Shown here: piece after piece, positions 13,639 to 26,600 of the stretch | How the letters are laid out: every line of letters starts with the position of its first letter | Position numbering within the stretch: the stretch's first letter is position 1 | Source: Trissonchulus latispiculum | Taxonomy: Eukaryota > Nematoda > Enoplea > Enoplida > Ironidae | DNA length: 64,000 nucleotides | Reading direction: 5' to 3' | NCBI GenBank assembly: GCA_030248195.1 | Contig: JASAND010020876.1 | Span: forward strand, 55,949 to 119,948 | Notes under the pieces: model-generated | Told to the model about the DNA's origin: nothing | What the model saw: only the letters and a program-made list of their open reading frames with translations | The model's database searches: none | Made by a program: the position numbers and the translations under genes

Positions 13639-14470
13639 CCAGACAAGTGGTTCCCCCCCATCCTTTTCTGTGCCTTTTAGCCAGAACTCTAGTATATACC
13701 TGTTATAAAGTGTTTGTGTCTGTTTGTTTGTTTCTACTAACAAATTTTCGTTACTAAGCACATATATATTATATTGCTAAGAATTGTGTAACTGCGATAA
13801 ACAGTTTATGCATTCGTATTATTCTGTATGGCTACTTGTTATAAATTTAGAGAGGATGTTGTTCAAGCCGAAGAGTTTAAATGAGACAGCTATACTGTAC
13901 CTAGTTGTAACAAGCACATTCTAAGCTTTTGTTTTAAAATGATATAAAATAGAGTAGGATGATTGTTGAACTCCAAAAATTGGACAAAATTGGGTGGTTC
14001 TAAAAATGTTGCAGAATGGCCAGCAGCTTTAACTGTTGTGTGCGGAGAATATACGGGGGGTTTTTTTAGTTGCCCCGATTACGGCTTTCTAGCTAAAGTA
14101 ATCGCTTGACAAATTTGGCAAAAAGGCAAAATACAGGTTACGCACTCATTTCAGCTTATTTCTCTATAACGAAGCACGATTTCACAATAAATAAAAAATC
14201 GTCTCCAGCTATTTGATGGAGGTATCGAATGATATAACCCGCGATATAATGTCCCGCGAAAAAATTTACTTGAGTCTGTAAAAAATCTGGAAAATTATAC
14301 TTCTTCTAAAATGTGTTTAAAATATTTTAGAAAAGCAACATTAGTTTCATGGTACGCATTAAAAAGAGAAAATGTCAAGCTGCATTTCGATATAAAAATG
14401 GCTTCTTAGCTGCAAGTAACGAATGAGTAGTAATGGTGCAAACTTTATGTGACCAAAGGGAATCACCACC

Positions 14471-15868
14471 TTAAGGGGGCGCTTCCATTACCGGGACCGG
14501 CTCTCCTGCATTCAATTCTCAACCAATCTCTTTCAAATTTTTGGGAACGGTAGTGGGGCTAAACTGTAATTTGAGGATTTTGAAAAATTTATTGCTTGGC
14601 TTGCAACTTACACAAGAGGGATAATTTCAAATTTTCAAAATGGTGTCACTCATTAACGGCTAAATAAAAGTAGCTCAAATTTTGCACAAATCTATAAACG
14701 GACCTAATGCAGGATCACTTTTTTCATTTTTTTGATTTGTGCAATATTGAGTATTTTATAAATGTTCAAAAACTTTAGAAGTCGATATCTCACGGAATTT
14801 AAGGTTTAAACAAAAAATGAAAAAAGTGCCCCTGCGTACCTCTTTAAAAAACGTACACGCAAAATTTGAGCAACTTTGGTCGAAGCATTTATGAGAAAGT
14901 TAAATTGGAAAATTTCGCTCTAATTGCTTTTGTTTTGCACATATATTATGATTTTAATAAGTTGCGTAGTGCATTTTATAAAATAATAAACAAATCCAAC
15001 ACAAAAGCATCATGAAACATCCTTTAGAATTAATTTTCAAACTGTTAGTTTTTACTTTGCTAAACGAAATGAGAATGGTCAACGTAAATTTGCCAATTAT
15101 TCAACCGCCTGTAACTTTTGATAGAAACCACGTGCAGAAGTGATATGCACATCGTTGTAAAGCTCTTTTTATGCTCTTTCACGTAGTGCATTCGAATTAA
15201 TCGTTTGAGGCTTTAATAAAATTTCGATTTTTTAAGCCGTAAGCCATAAGCTAGCCAAGCAGATGGTCTCAACTCTCAGTTACTGAAATTTTGTCAAAAC
15301 ATGCCCCGCCAACCAAAGTGACCATAGGTGTACCACCTGTTTGGGTTGGGGGGGGGGAGTAAAAAGTCCAAATCTGGCTTGGGGGGGTCTCAAAAATCGG
15401 AAATTTTCAAAAAACTGTACCCAAACTGTAGCCAAATTTTTTCAGCTAAACATGGCCCTTTTTGGACATAAAATCAACTATTTTCGACATAAATCGACAT
15501 AAATCTACTAAAAAAAATCGCATTGTGTTTTAAAACCTATTTCTTAGCGTTTTTAACTGTTTCAAGCCAATTTTTTTAGAAAATTTTTGAAAAATTGCAA
15601 AAATTTTTGCAAAAATTTAGCATTTTTTCTCTTGTTTGGACCCCATTTTAGGGGGTGGAGGGGGGTCTGAGAGCTCGGCTTGGGGGGGAGTAGTCGAGGT
15701 CGGGTATGGGGGGTGGGGGGTCTGGCCTCTCCGTGGGGGGGGTCTCACAGGGGGTAAACTGTAGCCTGGGTTCACCTATGAAAGTGACTTCAGTTGGGAT
15801 TTCTTTAAAATTGAGCAATCGGTCCAAATTTTACATCAATAATCCCGATAATGGAAGCGCCCCCTTAA
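14471..15868 (+). mobile_element. TTAA-ended MITE 'GCGCTTCC' family, copy A
   Basis: Termini TTAAGGGGGCGCTTCCATTA and its exact complement at 15849-15868. About 1.4 kb, of which 15323-15780 is a later insertion. No coding capacity. Copies B, C and D define the family. piggyBac-like by the TTAA target only. Confidence 0.8.
15323..15780. mobile_element. hAT-like G-rich MITE, copy 1 (nested in TTAA element)
   Basis: Starts CATAGGTG and ends CACCTATG. The identical 8-base target duplication AAAGTGAC sits at 15315-15322 and 15781-15788. The interior is dominated by G runs and T-rich text. Short CA..TG inverted ends with an 8-bp duplication suit the hAT superfamily. Confidence 0.8.
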
Positions 15869-15889
15869 ATAAAACTGATTATTTGCGCA

Positions 15890-16414
15890 TCGCTGGTGGC
15901 CCCCCACGACCCCCCCCCCAAACCTCACCCAAATAATTTTTCTATTATGTCAAAAATCGATTTTCAGCTATTGCTAATGCCAAAAAACATTCAACCATGA
16001 AGTAATTTTGACATTAAACAGGTGTTTTAAACTCGAAAACTTGATTGGCAACATGTTTCTAAGTCTAAAATAAGGTCAGTATTGAGACAGAAAGTCTGTA
16101 AAACCATTAAAAACGTGTATTTCTCGCAGTAATAATCACTTTAACCCGAAAATATGGACTTTTTGAAAAAATTTTCAAAATTTACCCTAAAAATAACCAA
16201 TTTTTCGCACCTTCGGCGCGACTACAACCCCCCAGTTGGGGGGGGCCCGGGGGCCCCAAAAAATGTTTGGGGGGTTTGGAAATATGGCTGGTGGTGCGGG
16301 GGTTACCCCCTCCCCAACCCCCCCCCCCCAATTTACACCTATGGGGAGTCTAAAAAGGGCACCCCAAAATTCCGGGGGAGGGCCCCCCCAGCCCAAATCC
16401 CCGTTACACCTATG
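15890..16414. mobile_element. hAT-like G-rich MITE, copy 2 (left end degraded)
   Basis: The interior aligns in reverse with copy 3 (GCTATTGCTAATGCC, GTGTATTTCTCGC). The right end is TACACCTATG at 16405-16414. An internal second CACCTATG occurs near 16331-16338. The left CATAGGTG end and target duplication are lost. Confidence 0.65.
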
Positions 16415-16800
16415 CCCAACATTTCTTCAGTCAGGACTCGATCACCAAATTTCCAATATTAACCGCTTCTCCGAACCCAAAGCTCCAGGGAAACTATAAA
16501 ATCGGGCTCGGACGCTCAGACGAATTTTTTTAAAAATCTGCAAATTTTTGCTGAAATTTGAGAAATTTTTTGGAAAATGAAGGTAAAATTTACTAAAATT
16601 TTAGATTTCCCAAAAAAGGTCGCCGGATTTTTGGGTTGCCCCCTCCTCCTTCAAAAAATCCAGGCGCCGCTACTGGGTCCTCTCCTCAAATTCTGTTTTT
16701 TAGGAGGGTATATACCTCTCCAAGCACGACAGACTGGTGGGAGAGGATAGGATAGCGAAATTTGGATGTTCTCCAAAATTTGTCGTTTTAGTGTAGGGAC

Positions 16801-17296
16801 CATAGGTGTAATTGGGGGGGGGGAAGGTAACCCCCCCAGCCATTTTTCCAAACCCCCCCTCCCCAGAAATTTTTGGGGGCCCCCGGCCGCCCCCCCCCCG
16901 CCGAAGGCGCGAAAATTGGCCCAAATTTGGGCATTTTTAGGGCAAATTTTGCAAAATTTTTCAAAAATGTCCAATTTTTTGGCTTAACGTGTTTATTATC
17001 GCGAGAAATACACGTTTATAACGGTTTTATGGACTTCTAAACTCAATATTGGCCTTATTCTGGACTCAGAAACAGGTTGGCAATCAAGTTTCGAGTTTAA
17101 AAACACTGTCTAATGCCAAAATTACTTAATGCTTTCATGATTTTCGGCATTAGCAATGGCTGAAAATGCGATTTTTGGCATAAAAATTGAAAAAATTTTC
17201 TGGGGGAGGTTTGGGGGGGGGTTGGGGGGGTCTAAAAAGGCCCCCCAAATTTCGGGGGAGGGGGCCCCCACCCAAATCCCACAAAATACACCTATG
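16801..17296. mobile_element. hAT-like G-rich MITE, copy 3 (intact ends)
   Basis: CATAGGTGTA at the left and TACACCTATG at the right, flanked by a perfect 8-bp duplication GTAGGGAC (16793-16800 and 17297-17304). No coding capacity. It lies 200 bases upstream of the VPS13D start codon. Confidence 0.82.
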
Positions 17297-17504
17297 GTAG
17301 GGACTAGGGCTCTCCGTCTCTAACACCTGGGTTAGCGAGCGACATCAAGAAATATAATTAGGTGGCCCCTTAACACCTAGGGTTGTGTGGTATTGTTGCA
17401 AAATTCTGTTTCAGATTTATAGGTACTAGGTAGATGAACGCAACATTGCCACGCCATTTTAATTTATATACTTCCTCATTTGTTATCGGAGCTGGCTAAA
17501 CGGA

Positions 17505-17601
17505 ATGCTTGAAGGCTTAGTTGCATGGGTACTTAATACGTATATCGGAGAATATCTAGAAGATCTCAATACAGAACAATTGTCCATTGGTATCTTACAG
17601 G
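17505..17601 (+). CDS. VPS13D: VPS13D exon 1
   Basis: Residues 1-32 plus one base. It encodes [20 protein letters not shown] and continues into a conserved [12 protein letters not shown], the family's universal N-terminus (VNTYLG-type). The donor is CAGG|GTATGG, phase 1. The upstream 200 bases show no recognisable coding; a 5' UTR exon could precede. Confidence 0.93.
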
Positions 17602-20600
17602 GTATGGACATATGTGTATAATGCGTATACAGTTACTACTTTCTTTAGTGTTTCCTGCTTTCGCACCATTATGTAATGCCAGCATATATATTATGCTTTG
17701 TATTAATTTTCAACTTGTGCATTCTGGTGCTGTAGAACACAGGGATCGTAAATAAGCTTGTCTTTCATTTTGTTTTAGGTCAAATTGAGTTGGATAATGT
17801 ACCTTTAAAGAAAACGGCTCTTCGAAAATTCGACGTTCCTTTGGCTATTAAGTCAGGTATATACACTGAGATTATTGTAATGAAAAGATGGTATATATAA
17901 AGCTAGATTAGCCAGGTACATTCAGTCTGGCTAAGCACATTGTATTAGGGGGAGCGCGTTAGCGCTCCCCCTAGAATAGGGAAAATTTGACGCAATGTGT
18001 ATAATCTGGACATTGTTTGGCCTGTGGCCAGCGGAGGAGTTGACCGATCGGGCTGAAACTTGGTGTGTGAAGAGCCTGTGGGCAGGGGTACATGCTGTGA
18101 AAATTTCAACCGGATCGGCCGGGTAGATCTTGAGATATGAAAATTGGCCCCCCGCGCAGGTCGCGTTTCTCTCCATTTTTTATTTTTTCCCCCAGGGGTG
18201 CAGGTCGGAAGACCCTTCAGAGCCGTACTATTTTAGGTTTTTTTTGTACAAAAAGTTCCGCAATTCCGGGGAAATTACTTTCCGCGGTTCCCGGACCCCC
18301 CCAGATGGCCCCACCCCCCCGGTGGGGACCCCCCAAGTGACCCCCGAAAAAAAACTAAGTTCGAAAATAATTGCACTTCGAAATAGATCGCAGCGAGCGA
18401 AGCTGGGTTCTCATATTGGGGTTGTGGCATGGCCCAAGGGTGAAGGGCTCCGGGAAGTGAGATGGTGCTGCTCGGTGGTTTGTGGCGCCCTGGCCAGGGG
18501 TCAAAAGTTAGTGTGTAAAACGGGGGTCTGGGCCTACGGAGTAGGCAGCCCTATACATAAGAGCTGCTGGGCTGAGGTTTCGTATTCGAATAGGAACCCC
18601 TATATGGTGAATCTAAATGGCCCATTAGTTTCGCTCTAGGACCTATCCATGTGGCTGGGGGGCACCCTGATGGTGGTGGGCCCTACCGTGTCGCAACTCC
18701 AACTTTAACCTCTTCTACAGAAATATCTACAGTGAGCAGGTCTCTCTTATTTGGGGTTTGGGGTGGGGTGCGGGAGCACTACAGCATAGGCTATAGTAGG
18801 TTTCGCCCGGACCCCTGTGGCGACCTGGCCAGGGGTCCGGACCGGAGACCGGGTCCAAAATGGCCAAAAATCGATTTTTCCAAAAGTGACCAAGTTTGGT
18901 ATCAAATGAAAGCCCTTGGTGAGGCGAACATTTTTTGTCATTGGAGGACCCCTCCAAAGTGGCCCCAGCGGCCTGTGGCGCCCTGGCCAGGGTCCGGACC
19001 GGTCCAAAATGGCCAAAAATCGATTTTTCCAAAAGTGGTCAAGTTTGATATCAAATGAAAGCCCTTGGTGAGGCGAACATTTTTTGTCATTGGATGACCC
19101 CTCTAAAGTGACCCCAGCGGCCTGTGGCGCCCTGGCCAGGGTCCGGACCTGTCCAAAATGCCCAAAAATCGATTTTTCCAAAAGTGGCTACGTTTGGTAT
19201 CAAATGAAAGCCCATGGTGAGGCGAACATTTTTTGTCATTGGAGGACCCCTCCAAAGTGGATCCAGCGGCCTGTGGCGCCCTGACCAGGGTCTGGACCGG
19301 TCCAAAATGGCCAAAAATCGATTTTTCCAAAACTGGCCAAGTTTGGTATCAGATGAAAGCCCTTGGTGATGCGAACATTTTTTGTCATTGGAGGACCCCT
19401 CCAAAGTGGACCCAGTGGCCTGTGGCGCCCTGACCAGGGTCCGGACTGGTCAAAAATCGGTTTTTTAAAAAATTTCCAAGTTTGCTATCAAATGAAAGCC
19501 CTTGGTGAGGCGAACATTTTTTGTCATCGGAGGACCCCTCCAAAGTGGACCCAGCGGCCTGTGGCGCCGTGACCAGGGTCCGGACCGGTCCAAAATCGAT
19601 TTTTTGAAAAGTTTTCAAGTTTGGTATCAAATGAAAGCCCTTGGTGAGGCGAACATTTTATCTCATTGGAGGACCCCTCCAAAGTGGACCCAGCGGCCTG
19701 TGGCGCCGTGACCAGGGTCCGGACCGGTCCAAAATCGATTTTTTGAAAAGTTTTCAAGTTTGGTATCAAATGAAAGCCCTGTAGCGGAAAAATAAGCGAA
19801 ACTAGGGGGGAAAATGCCCTCGACGGGCAACCAACTTGGTAGAATAGGGAAAGACTTGAATGTTAAATACACGGTTTACAACTGAGATTCTGCTGAAGCG
19901 GAAAAATGCCGTTTCTCAGCGACTAAAATGACAGAAACCAGCTTTGTGCGCCGAATAGGGAATCTACTCGGCGACTAAAATGAAAGAAACCAGCTTTGTG
20001 CGCCGAATAGGGAATCTACTCGGCGACTAAAATGAAAGAAACCAGCTTTGTCGCCGAATAGGGAATTCTCCTCCTTCCGCCCTATTGGGGCGATTGTTGA
20101 AGGTTGTGTTGTGTTGTTTTGCAGAATGAGGGGAGAGCTTAAGAGGGGGAAAATTATTTAGGAATGAAAAAAAAAAGTTTTATAAAGCATTTTAACCTTT
20201 TTGTTTTTTTGGGGGTTATTGGTTTTAACCCATTTGATTCAGTTCTAGGCAAGCCGTCTGGAACTGATACAGAACGGAAGCGAACGATATATATATATAA
20301 TTTCTTGGATCATTCTATTTGCTGGATTAATTTCTGGACCATGGTCAATCATCCTGATAATCGCCCTCTTCGGGGCTCGACCTCATCTGAGGTTGCTGAT
20401 TCCTGCTCAATGTGCACTTATCAGATTGGATCCAGAGACTATACAGTTTCTTGTCCGCTTTGTCCGGTTAAATTCCACGCAGCCTGTGTTGGAATTGACA
20501 ATACTTTGTATCAGAAATTGGACAAGTTGGGTGCCTTACGCTATGTCGCCGCAGTTTGTGAAAAGTGTCGTGAACTTCCAAATCGCTTGAATCTGGTGGA

Positions 20601-23600
20601 ACAGAGACTGTCAGCTCTAGAAAGTGCTAATTCGGGTGGTACTGACGTTCCGAACAACGGTATTTGTGGTGCTGGCGGTGGTTTGTCCACTGCAACTGAT
20701 TCTCGGATTTCAGCACTGGAAAGTGCATTGGAGACAGTCATCAAACGGGTCGAACGTCTGGAGACCCAGACCACGGCAATTGTTCCGAACTTGAGGAAGG
20801 AGATTGAAGAAGTTGTGACAAAGGATGAGAAGAAAAATAGGCTTGTTCTGTTCAGCTTACCTGAACCTACTGGTGACAAAGGAATCGAGCTTGGAATTGA
20901 GGATACCAGAGCCGCTGATCGGGCGGACATCTTGGAAATGGCTGCTGATTTGGGTATACCCGGAGATGAAATAATTGATGTGTTTCGTGACGGGGTCAGG
21001 AAGAAAGCTGCCAAAAAGCCTCGGATAATCAAAATCGCCTTCCGGCACCAGGAAGCCCGGATGACCTTCTTGTATGGTTGCTCCAGTCTACAAGGAAAAA
21101 AGCCTGGATGGAAGTCCATTTGGACCCGTCCCGACTTGACTGAGCGGGAACGGGACGCTGATCTTCACTTGCGGAAACAGCTTGAAGAATACCGAAGTAA
21201 GGAGGATCACAATCCAAATGTTGTGATAAGGAATGGTAAATTTTTTGATAAGGTTAAGAAACTTGTTGTGAATCTTTCTGCCTAGGATCGGTCACCTTCG
21301 GAGAAAACCCATTCTCGGTTGCCAACTTGTTGGCTTGCAAACGCTACTTCTTTACGTAACAAAATTGCAGAATTGAGACTACGTGTATTTGAAGCGAAGT
21401 TAAAACCTATTTGTATTTTTGTTACCGAAACGTGGTTTTCTGCTGGCGAAGATGACGGGTCGTGGGCAATTCAAGGATATTCTTTATATAGAAGTGATCG
21501 TACTGGTCATGGAGGCGGGGTTGCCATATACGTTGAATCAAACATTAAACACTGTGTTTTACAGGATATTTCGAGTATAAATTGTGAAAGCCTATGGATT
21601 GAAGTATCTTTAACAAGAGAAACTTATCGGTTTGGACTTTTTTATCATTCTCCTACTCCTGGTATGTCTAATATTGAAAACGTTTTGCGAAATATAAGTA
21701 CAGGTATTGTTGGTAGTAGGAATGTAATTGTTCTTGGTGATTTTAATGTGCCGAATATTAATTGGACGGTTCCAATTGCTCACGGGGGGAAGGACAAACT
21801 TTTTTGAACTTTTGTTTGGATAACAGTCTGAAACAGTTTGTTAATGAGCCAACTTCAGTTATTGCACCATTTAATATCCTAGACTTGATTTTAGGAAATT
21901 CACCTTATTGTGTAAGGGATATTACCGTAAACCCACCCTTGGGTTGTAGTACCCACAACGTTTTGAATTTCATGTTAAATCAAGTAGATGATACTGAACG
22001 TGAAAGTAGGTACGGTTATGATTTTACTAGGGCACGATATACAGATATTGCTGTTTTTCTGCAGTCAATAGACTGGCATTTTTTGTTTGGGTTATGTAAC
22101 ACTATTGATGACAAGTGGGAAGTATTTGAGAATGTCTTAAAGGAAGCAATGAGGCTTTTCGTTCCGTATCGTGTTTTTAAGAAAAAATTTGCATTTCCAA
22201 TATCTAGGAAAACAAAACGTCTCCTCAATAAAAAGAGAAGGAGCTGGGCTAAATTTAAGCGAACTAGACTTGCTGAGGATCTGACGACTCACAAGTTAGA
22301 TAATAAGGAGCTTTCGAAGGAGATTTATTCAGACCAAGTTAAATTTGAAAGTGGCTTAGCAAATAGGCAGAATTTAAAACAATTTTATTCGTACGTTAAA
22401 ACCACTTTAAATGGACGTGATGAAATAACGACGCTTATAACCCCAGACAATGTTGTGTTAGAAGATAGTGGGGATAAGGCTAATTTACTGAACAGTACGT
22501 TTACATCTGTGTTTGTTGATGACGATAATGTAAATGTTCCGTTTAACTTGCGGACTGAAAATGTAATGGAAGATGTATTGTTTGATGAAGAAACTGTACT
22601 TTCTGCTCTTAAACGGCTACCCCTTAAAAGGTCTAGTGGGCCAGATGAGATACCACCTATTTTTCTCAAAAAAGTAGCACACGAAATTGCATCTCCCTTA
22701 TCTCAAATATTTACTGAATCATATACCACCGGTCAAATTCCAAGCAGGTGGAAAACTGCAAATGTGTGTCCAGTTTTTAAAAAAGGCAATAGAAGTGATC
22801 CGAAAAACTATCGTCCGATAAGCCTAACAGTAGTGTGCTGCAGAATAATGGAGGGTATATTAAAAAGACAGATGATGAATCACTTAGAAACACAAAATCT
22901 CATATGTGCTGTACAACACGGATTTCGAGCTAAAAAATCTACAGTTTCTCAGATGTTATTAGCGTTGACTGAAATAGCACAGATATTGGATAAAGGCAAC
23001 TGCGTTGATATAGTTTACTTAGATTTGGCTCGTGCTTTTGATACTGTATGTCATTCGAAATTAATTAACAAATTGAAATCTTATGGGTTCCCAACCAAAG
23101 TTGTGAATTGGATCAGTCAACTTTTGTCTAATAGAAAACAACGTGTGAAATTAGCTTCGTCGTACTCAAATTGGGAAGACGTTAAAAGTGGGGTTCCGCA
23201 AGGTTCTGTTTTAGGCCCGTTGCTGTTTCTAATATTCATTAACGATTTGCCTGACTGCGTTATTAACTCTAGTATAAAATTATTTGCTGACGACGCTAAA
23301 CTTTATAGGGAAATCTGCAACATACATGATCAGATGCAGATGCAAACTGATATAGATAGTGTGGCGAGATGGTGTTTGCAATGGCAGTTATCGATATCTG
23401 TGAATAAGTGCTCTGTACTTCGTGTTTTTCCTCATGGTGTTCGCAAGGAAAGCTTTTATTTACCTCATGACTATGTATTGAATGGAGCTGAGCTCCCCGT
23501 TGTGAATAATGTTACTGATTTAGGTGTTGTGATGGATGAGCGTTTAGATTTCTCAAATCATGTTGCAAAGACAAGATCTAAAGCTGCCAAAAGAGCGGGT

Positions 23601-26600
23601 TTAATTTTTCGTGTGTTTCGAAGTAGAAATAGAGAATTTCTGAAGAAAATGTATATTGTGTATGTAAGACCTATCGTGGAATATGCAACTGAAGTTTGGA
23701 ATCCGCGTTTCATACGTGAAATTAGAGCCATTGAAAGTGTTCAGCGGTCATTTACTAAACGAATTAGAGGATTGTCCGGCTTACCCTATAATGATCGTTT
23801 GAATATACTAGGTTTAGAAAGTTTAGAACTAAGACGAATTGTTTCTGATATGTGTAGCCTATACAAGATTGTTCACAGCTTGATTGATGTACCTTTCCAT
23901 TTCATGTTTAAGTATGCTAACGATTTTGGTGCTCGGAGGCACTTTTTGACGTTGCAGTCATCCGGATTTAGCAGATTACATACTAAGTACTTTTTTCATC
24001 ATAGGGTGTGTGAAATATGGAATGCATTGCCTGTCGATGTAGTAAGTGCTAGTTCTGTTTATATTTTTAAGCGGAAACTCGATGCAAACAAAAACTTGCT
24101 TATGAGGTTTCTTCGAGGGTGATTTGTATTTTATTTCCAGCAAAAATACTTAAATTTTTAATATTAATTACTAATATATATATACGTATATATGTCGTTC
24201 TAACAGGGTTAAAATTTTAGTTTTTATTAAGTCTAAATTTGAGCAGGGTGTAAGTCAGGGGTGCATTAGGCACCCATATACACCCTAAACCGCCTTACCA
24301 CAGTTTCTTACGAATCTCTTGTGCATAGGTAGCTGGTACTTGTACAAGTAATAAATATGTTATGTTGTGTTATGTCGTGTCTTGCTGAAGGGACCCACCA
24401 GTGAAATTGTATCCTGTGCCCCATTTAGAAGTATAATGTATGTTTTTTGGTTAATATAACCCCCAGGGAGAGGAATGAAATGAGCTGGTATGCTGCAGAC
24501 TCCCCGCACAAGTTGGGTCCCACGAATACCTGATTAGTCGTCTTGCCTGTAATAGGAATCGTGTACGTATTCGTTTGGTTTCATGCAGGTTTTCATGTTC
24601 TGGTTCAGGTATTCGTAGCTTGTGCGGTTTAGATCCCACCAAGGTAGTTATGGGTAGGTAGGCGAGATGCAGCATACCGACGCAAGGGGAAAACTTTTGC
24701 TCCAGAAAATCTGTTTTACAGATTTTCTGACATTTCGTTCTTTTAGTGAGCTTCGGACTAACTTTAAGTTGATAAATTTAATTATATAGTATATATATAT
24801 AAGAATTTTTTTATTATAAACTGAAATTTTGCTATGTGCATAGACCATTCATTGGGAAATTGGAAGTCACAATTAATGACGTATATAAAAAATTTTTTTT
24901 TCTTCTTAGTGCAGTTTTTTAAAGATTTCTACAGATAAATTTTATCACTAACTTAAAAGTCTATACTATATGAGGAAATGCTCTTGCTGAATAAATTATG
25001 AAATTAATCAAAAGTTGTAGACTGCACTTGTCCGAGGGGCATTGAGTAGCTGTGTGTCTTACGAAAGAGTGAACGGTATTTACGTATGCATTATATAGTA
25101 ATGACTTTTGATAATGATTTCGATATATCTTGTTGTTGTGAATAGTAGGGACTAGGGGCGGACAGGTGCAGTCTACGTGGTGGGTCCACAGTGCAGATTG
25201 CAAACATAATATACGTGTACCAATCTACGTATATATGTGTAGAAATGTTTGCGTACTGTGGGGCGGTTGTTCATTTCATTCCATCCATCCATTCATTCCA
25301 TCCACTTACGTAAGTCAAGGTTTTCACAGAAATAAATACGATGTCTTCGATGTGCTATCAGAAACATTGAGAGCATATATAACACATATTATAGGGGTCG
25401 CTGCCGCGACCCCTGTGATAGGTGTTCTCTGTGCTGATCTTGCCGAGAATTGATACAATCAAACATTTGTATATAAAATGAAATGCGATTGATTGTATAT
25501 GTTTTAGCACAAGGACTGTCGACCACAAATTGTTTAAACTGCATATATACTTATTGTTGCTTTCTGTTGGTCCTGCTATCGGTTGTATGCATAAAATATT
25601 TACGGATCATGTAGCTCAAAAAGAAATTAATCTAGCGCCACCCCTAGTCACCACGCAACCGGTACGGGAAATGTCATATTGACAGCAATGCTTACGTTTG
25701 CAGTTCCTAGCAGAATAATTACCTATATATTTCCTCCCGAAAGACGATAAGTTCGCGCGAATAGGGCGGAAGGAGGGAATTCCCTATTCGGCGACAAAGC
25801 TGGTTTCTTTCATTTTAGTCGCCGAGTAGATTCCCTATTCGGCGCACAAAGCTGGTTTCTTTCATTTTAGTCGCCGAGTAGATTCCCTATTCGGCGCACA
25901 AAGCTGGTTTCTGTCATTTTAGTCGCTGAGAAACGGCATTTTTCCGCTTCAGCAGAATCTCAGTTGTAAACCGTGTATTTAACATTCAAGTCTTTCCCTA
26001 TTCTACCAAGTTGGTTGCCCGTCGAGGGCATTTTCCCCCCTAGTATATATGACTTTTAATTAAGATTGTCTTCAGATGTCTTTAATCATGTATTGTAACA
26101 GAGAAATATGATAAAATTTCTGCGTTATATACATACAAGCGGCATAATGTGTGTACCACTAGCGTAGCCAGTAAAAAATTTCGGAGGGGGAATGTAAAAT
26201 TTTTTCGGGGGGTCTGGGGGGCAGAGCCCCCCATAAGCCGAGAATTTTTTATTTCGTGACCTTCGTGGAGTTTTTATAGAGCATTCTTTGAAATTACAAT
26301 AATATTAAAGGCGCAGTGCGTGTTCATGCACCCAAACGATGCAGAAGGTGGTCAAAGTACCGTAAATAGGGTAATTGGTACTCATTTTTTAGTGTGAAAC
26401 ACGTATTATAATGGTATAATAGACGTATTTCGCGCCGAAGGCGCGAAAATTTTTTGAAAAATGGGCGTTTTACACATGGCAGGAAAAAATTCCTGGGGGC
26501 AACACAATTTAGGGGGAATTCCCCCCATTCCCCCCTCCCCCCTGGCAACGCGCCTGGTGTGTACATGCGTAATATTACTTTTAAATATATATGTACGTAT

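Larger units (their letters stand above)
9590..13780 (+). mobile_element. Non-LTR retrotransposon (CR1/jockey-like LINE), degenerate copy
   Basis: It has two ORF regions: ORF1 with a PHD-like finger, a coiled coil and a nucleic-acid-binding core; ORF2 with an AP-type endonuclease and reverse transcriptase. Both are broken by frameshifts. It shares a 5' block (GGTTTTAACCCATTTGATTC) with the better preserved LINE at 20160. The 3' tail runs into GTTTGTTTGTTTC. It interrupts a TTAA element, so it inserted later. Confidence 0.85.
8295..14474. mobile_element. TTAA-ended element 'GGTGGTGATTCC', split by a LINE
   Basis: The left end TTAAGGTGGTGATTCCTTTT (8295) and the right end GGAATCACCACCTTAA (to 14474) are inverted repeats. 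Flanks 8295-8830 and about 13950-14474 match the two halves of the 990-bp element at 45064-46053, showing that a small element was expanded by nested insertions, including a LINE. The right-hand TTAA is shared with the next element. Confidence 0.75.
20160..24375 (+). mobile_element. Non-LTR retrotransposon (CR1/jockey-like LINE), nearly full length
   Basis: ORF1 is intact and ORF2 has a single frameshift. The 5' block GGTTTTAACCCATTTGATTC is shared with the LINE at 9590. The 3' end has TATGTTATGTTGTGTTATG-like repeats. It lies inside the long-inverted-repeat element. It is much better preserved than the other LINE, so probably younger. Confidence 0.88.
19803..26045. mobile_element. 6.2-kb element with ~285-bp terminal inverted repeats
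   Basis: 19803-20089 and 25757-26045 are near-perfect inverted repeats starting CTAGGGGGGAAAATGCCC. Each arm contains about 2.7 tandem copies of a 52-base unit with GAAACCAGCTTTGTGCGCC. If the element is taken to start at GGGGGG, both flanks carry TA. The interior holds a LINE and about 1.6 kb without coding potential. No transposase is seen, so it is either non-autonomous or a hollowed DNA transposon later hit by the LINE. Confidence 0.8.

Noticed and set aside
18747..19872. Multiple open frames up to 144 codons in both directions
   Set aside because: All are produced by the 139-157 bp tandem array. Translations repeat the same block with no domain resemblance.
20164..24122. Host gene with a PHD finger
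   Set aside because: The finger is followed by a LINE ORF1 core and an endonuclease/reverse transcriptase, and a related decayed copy exists at 9590.
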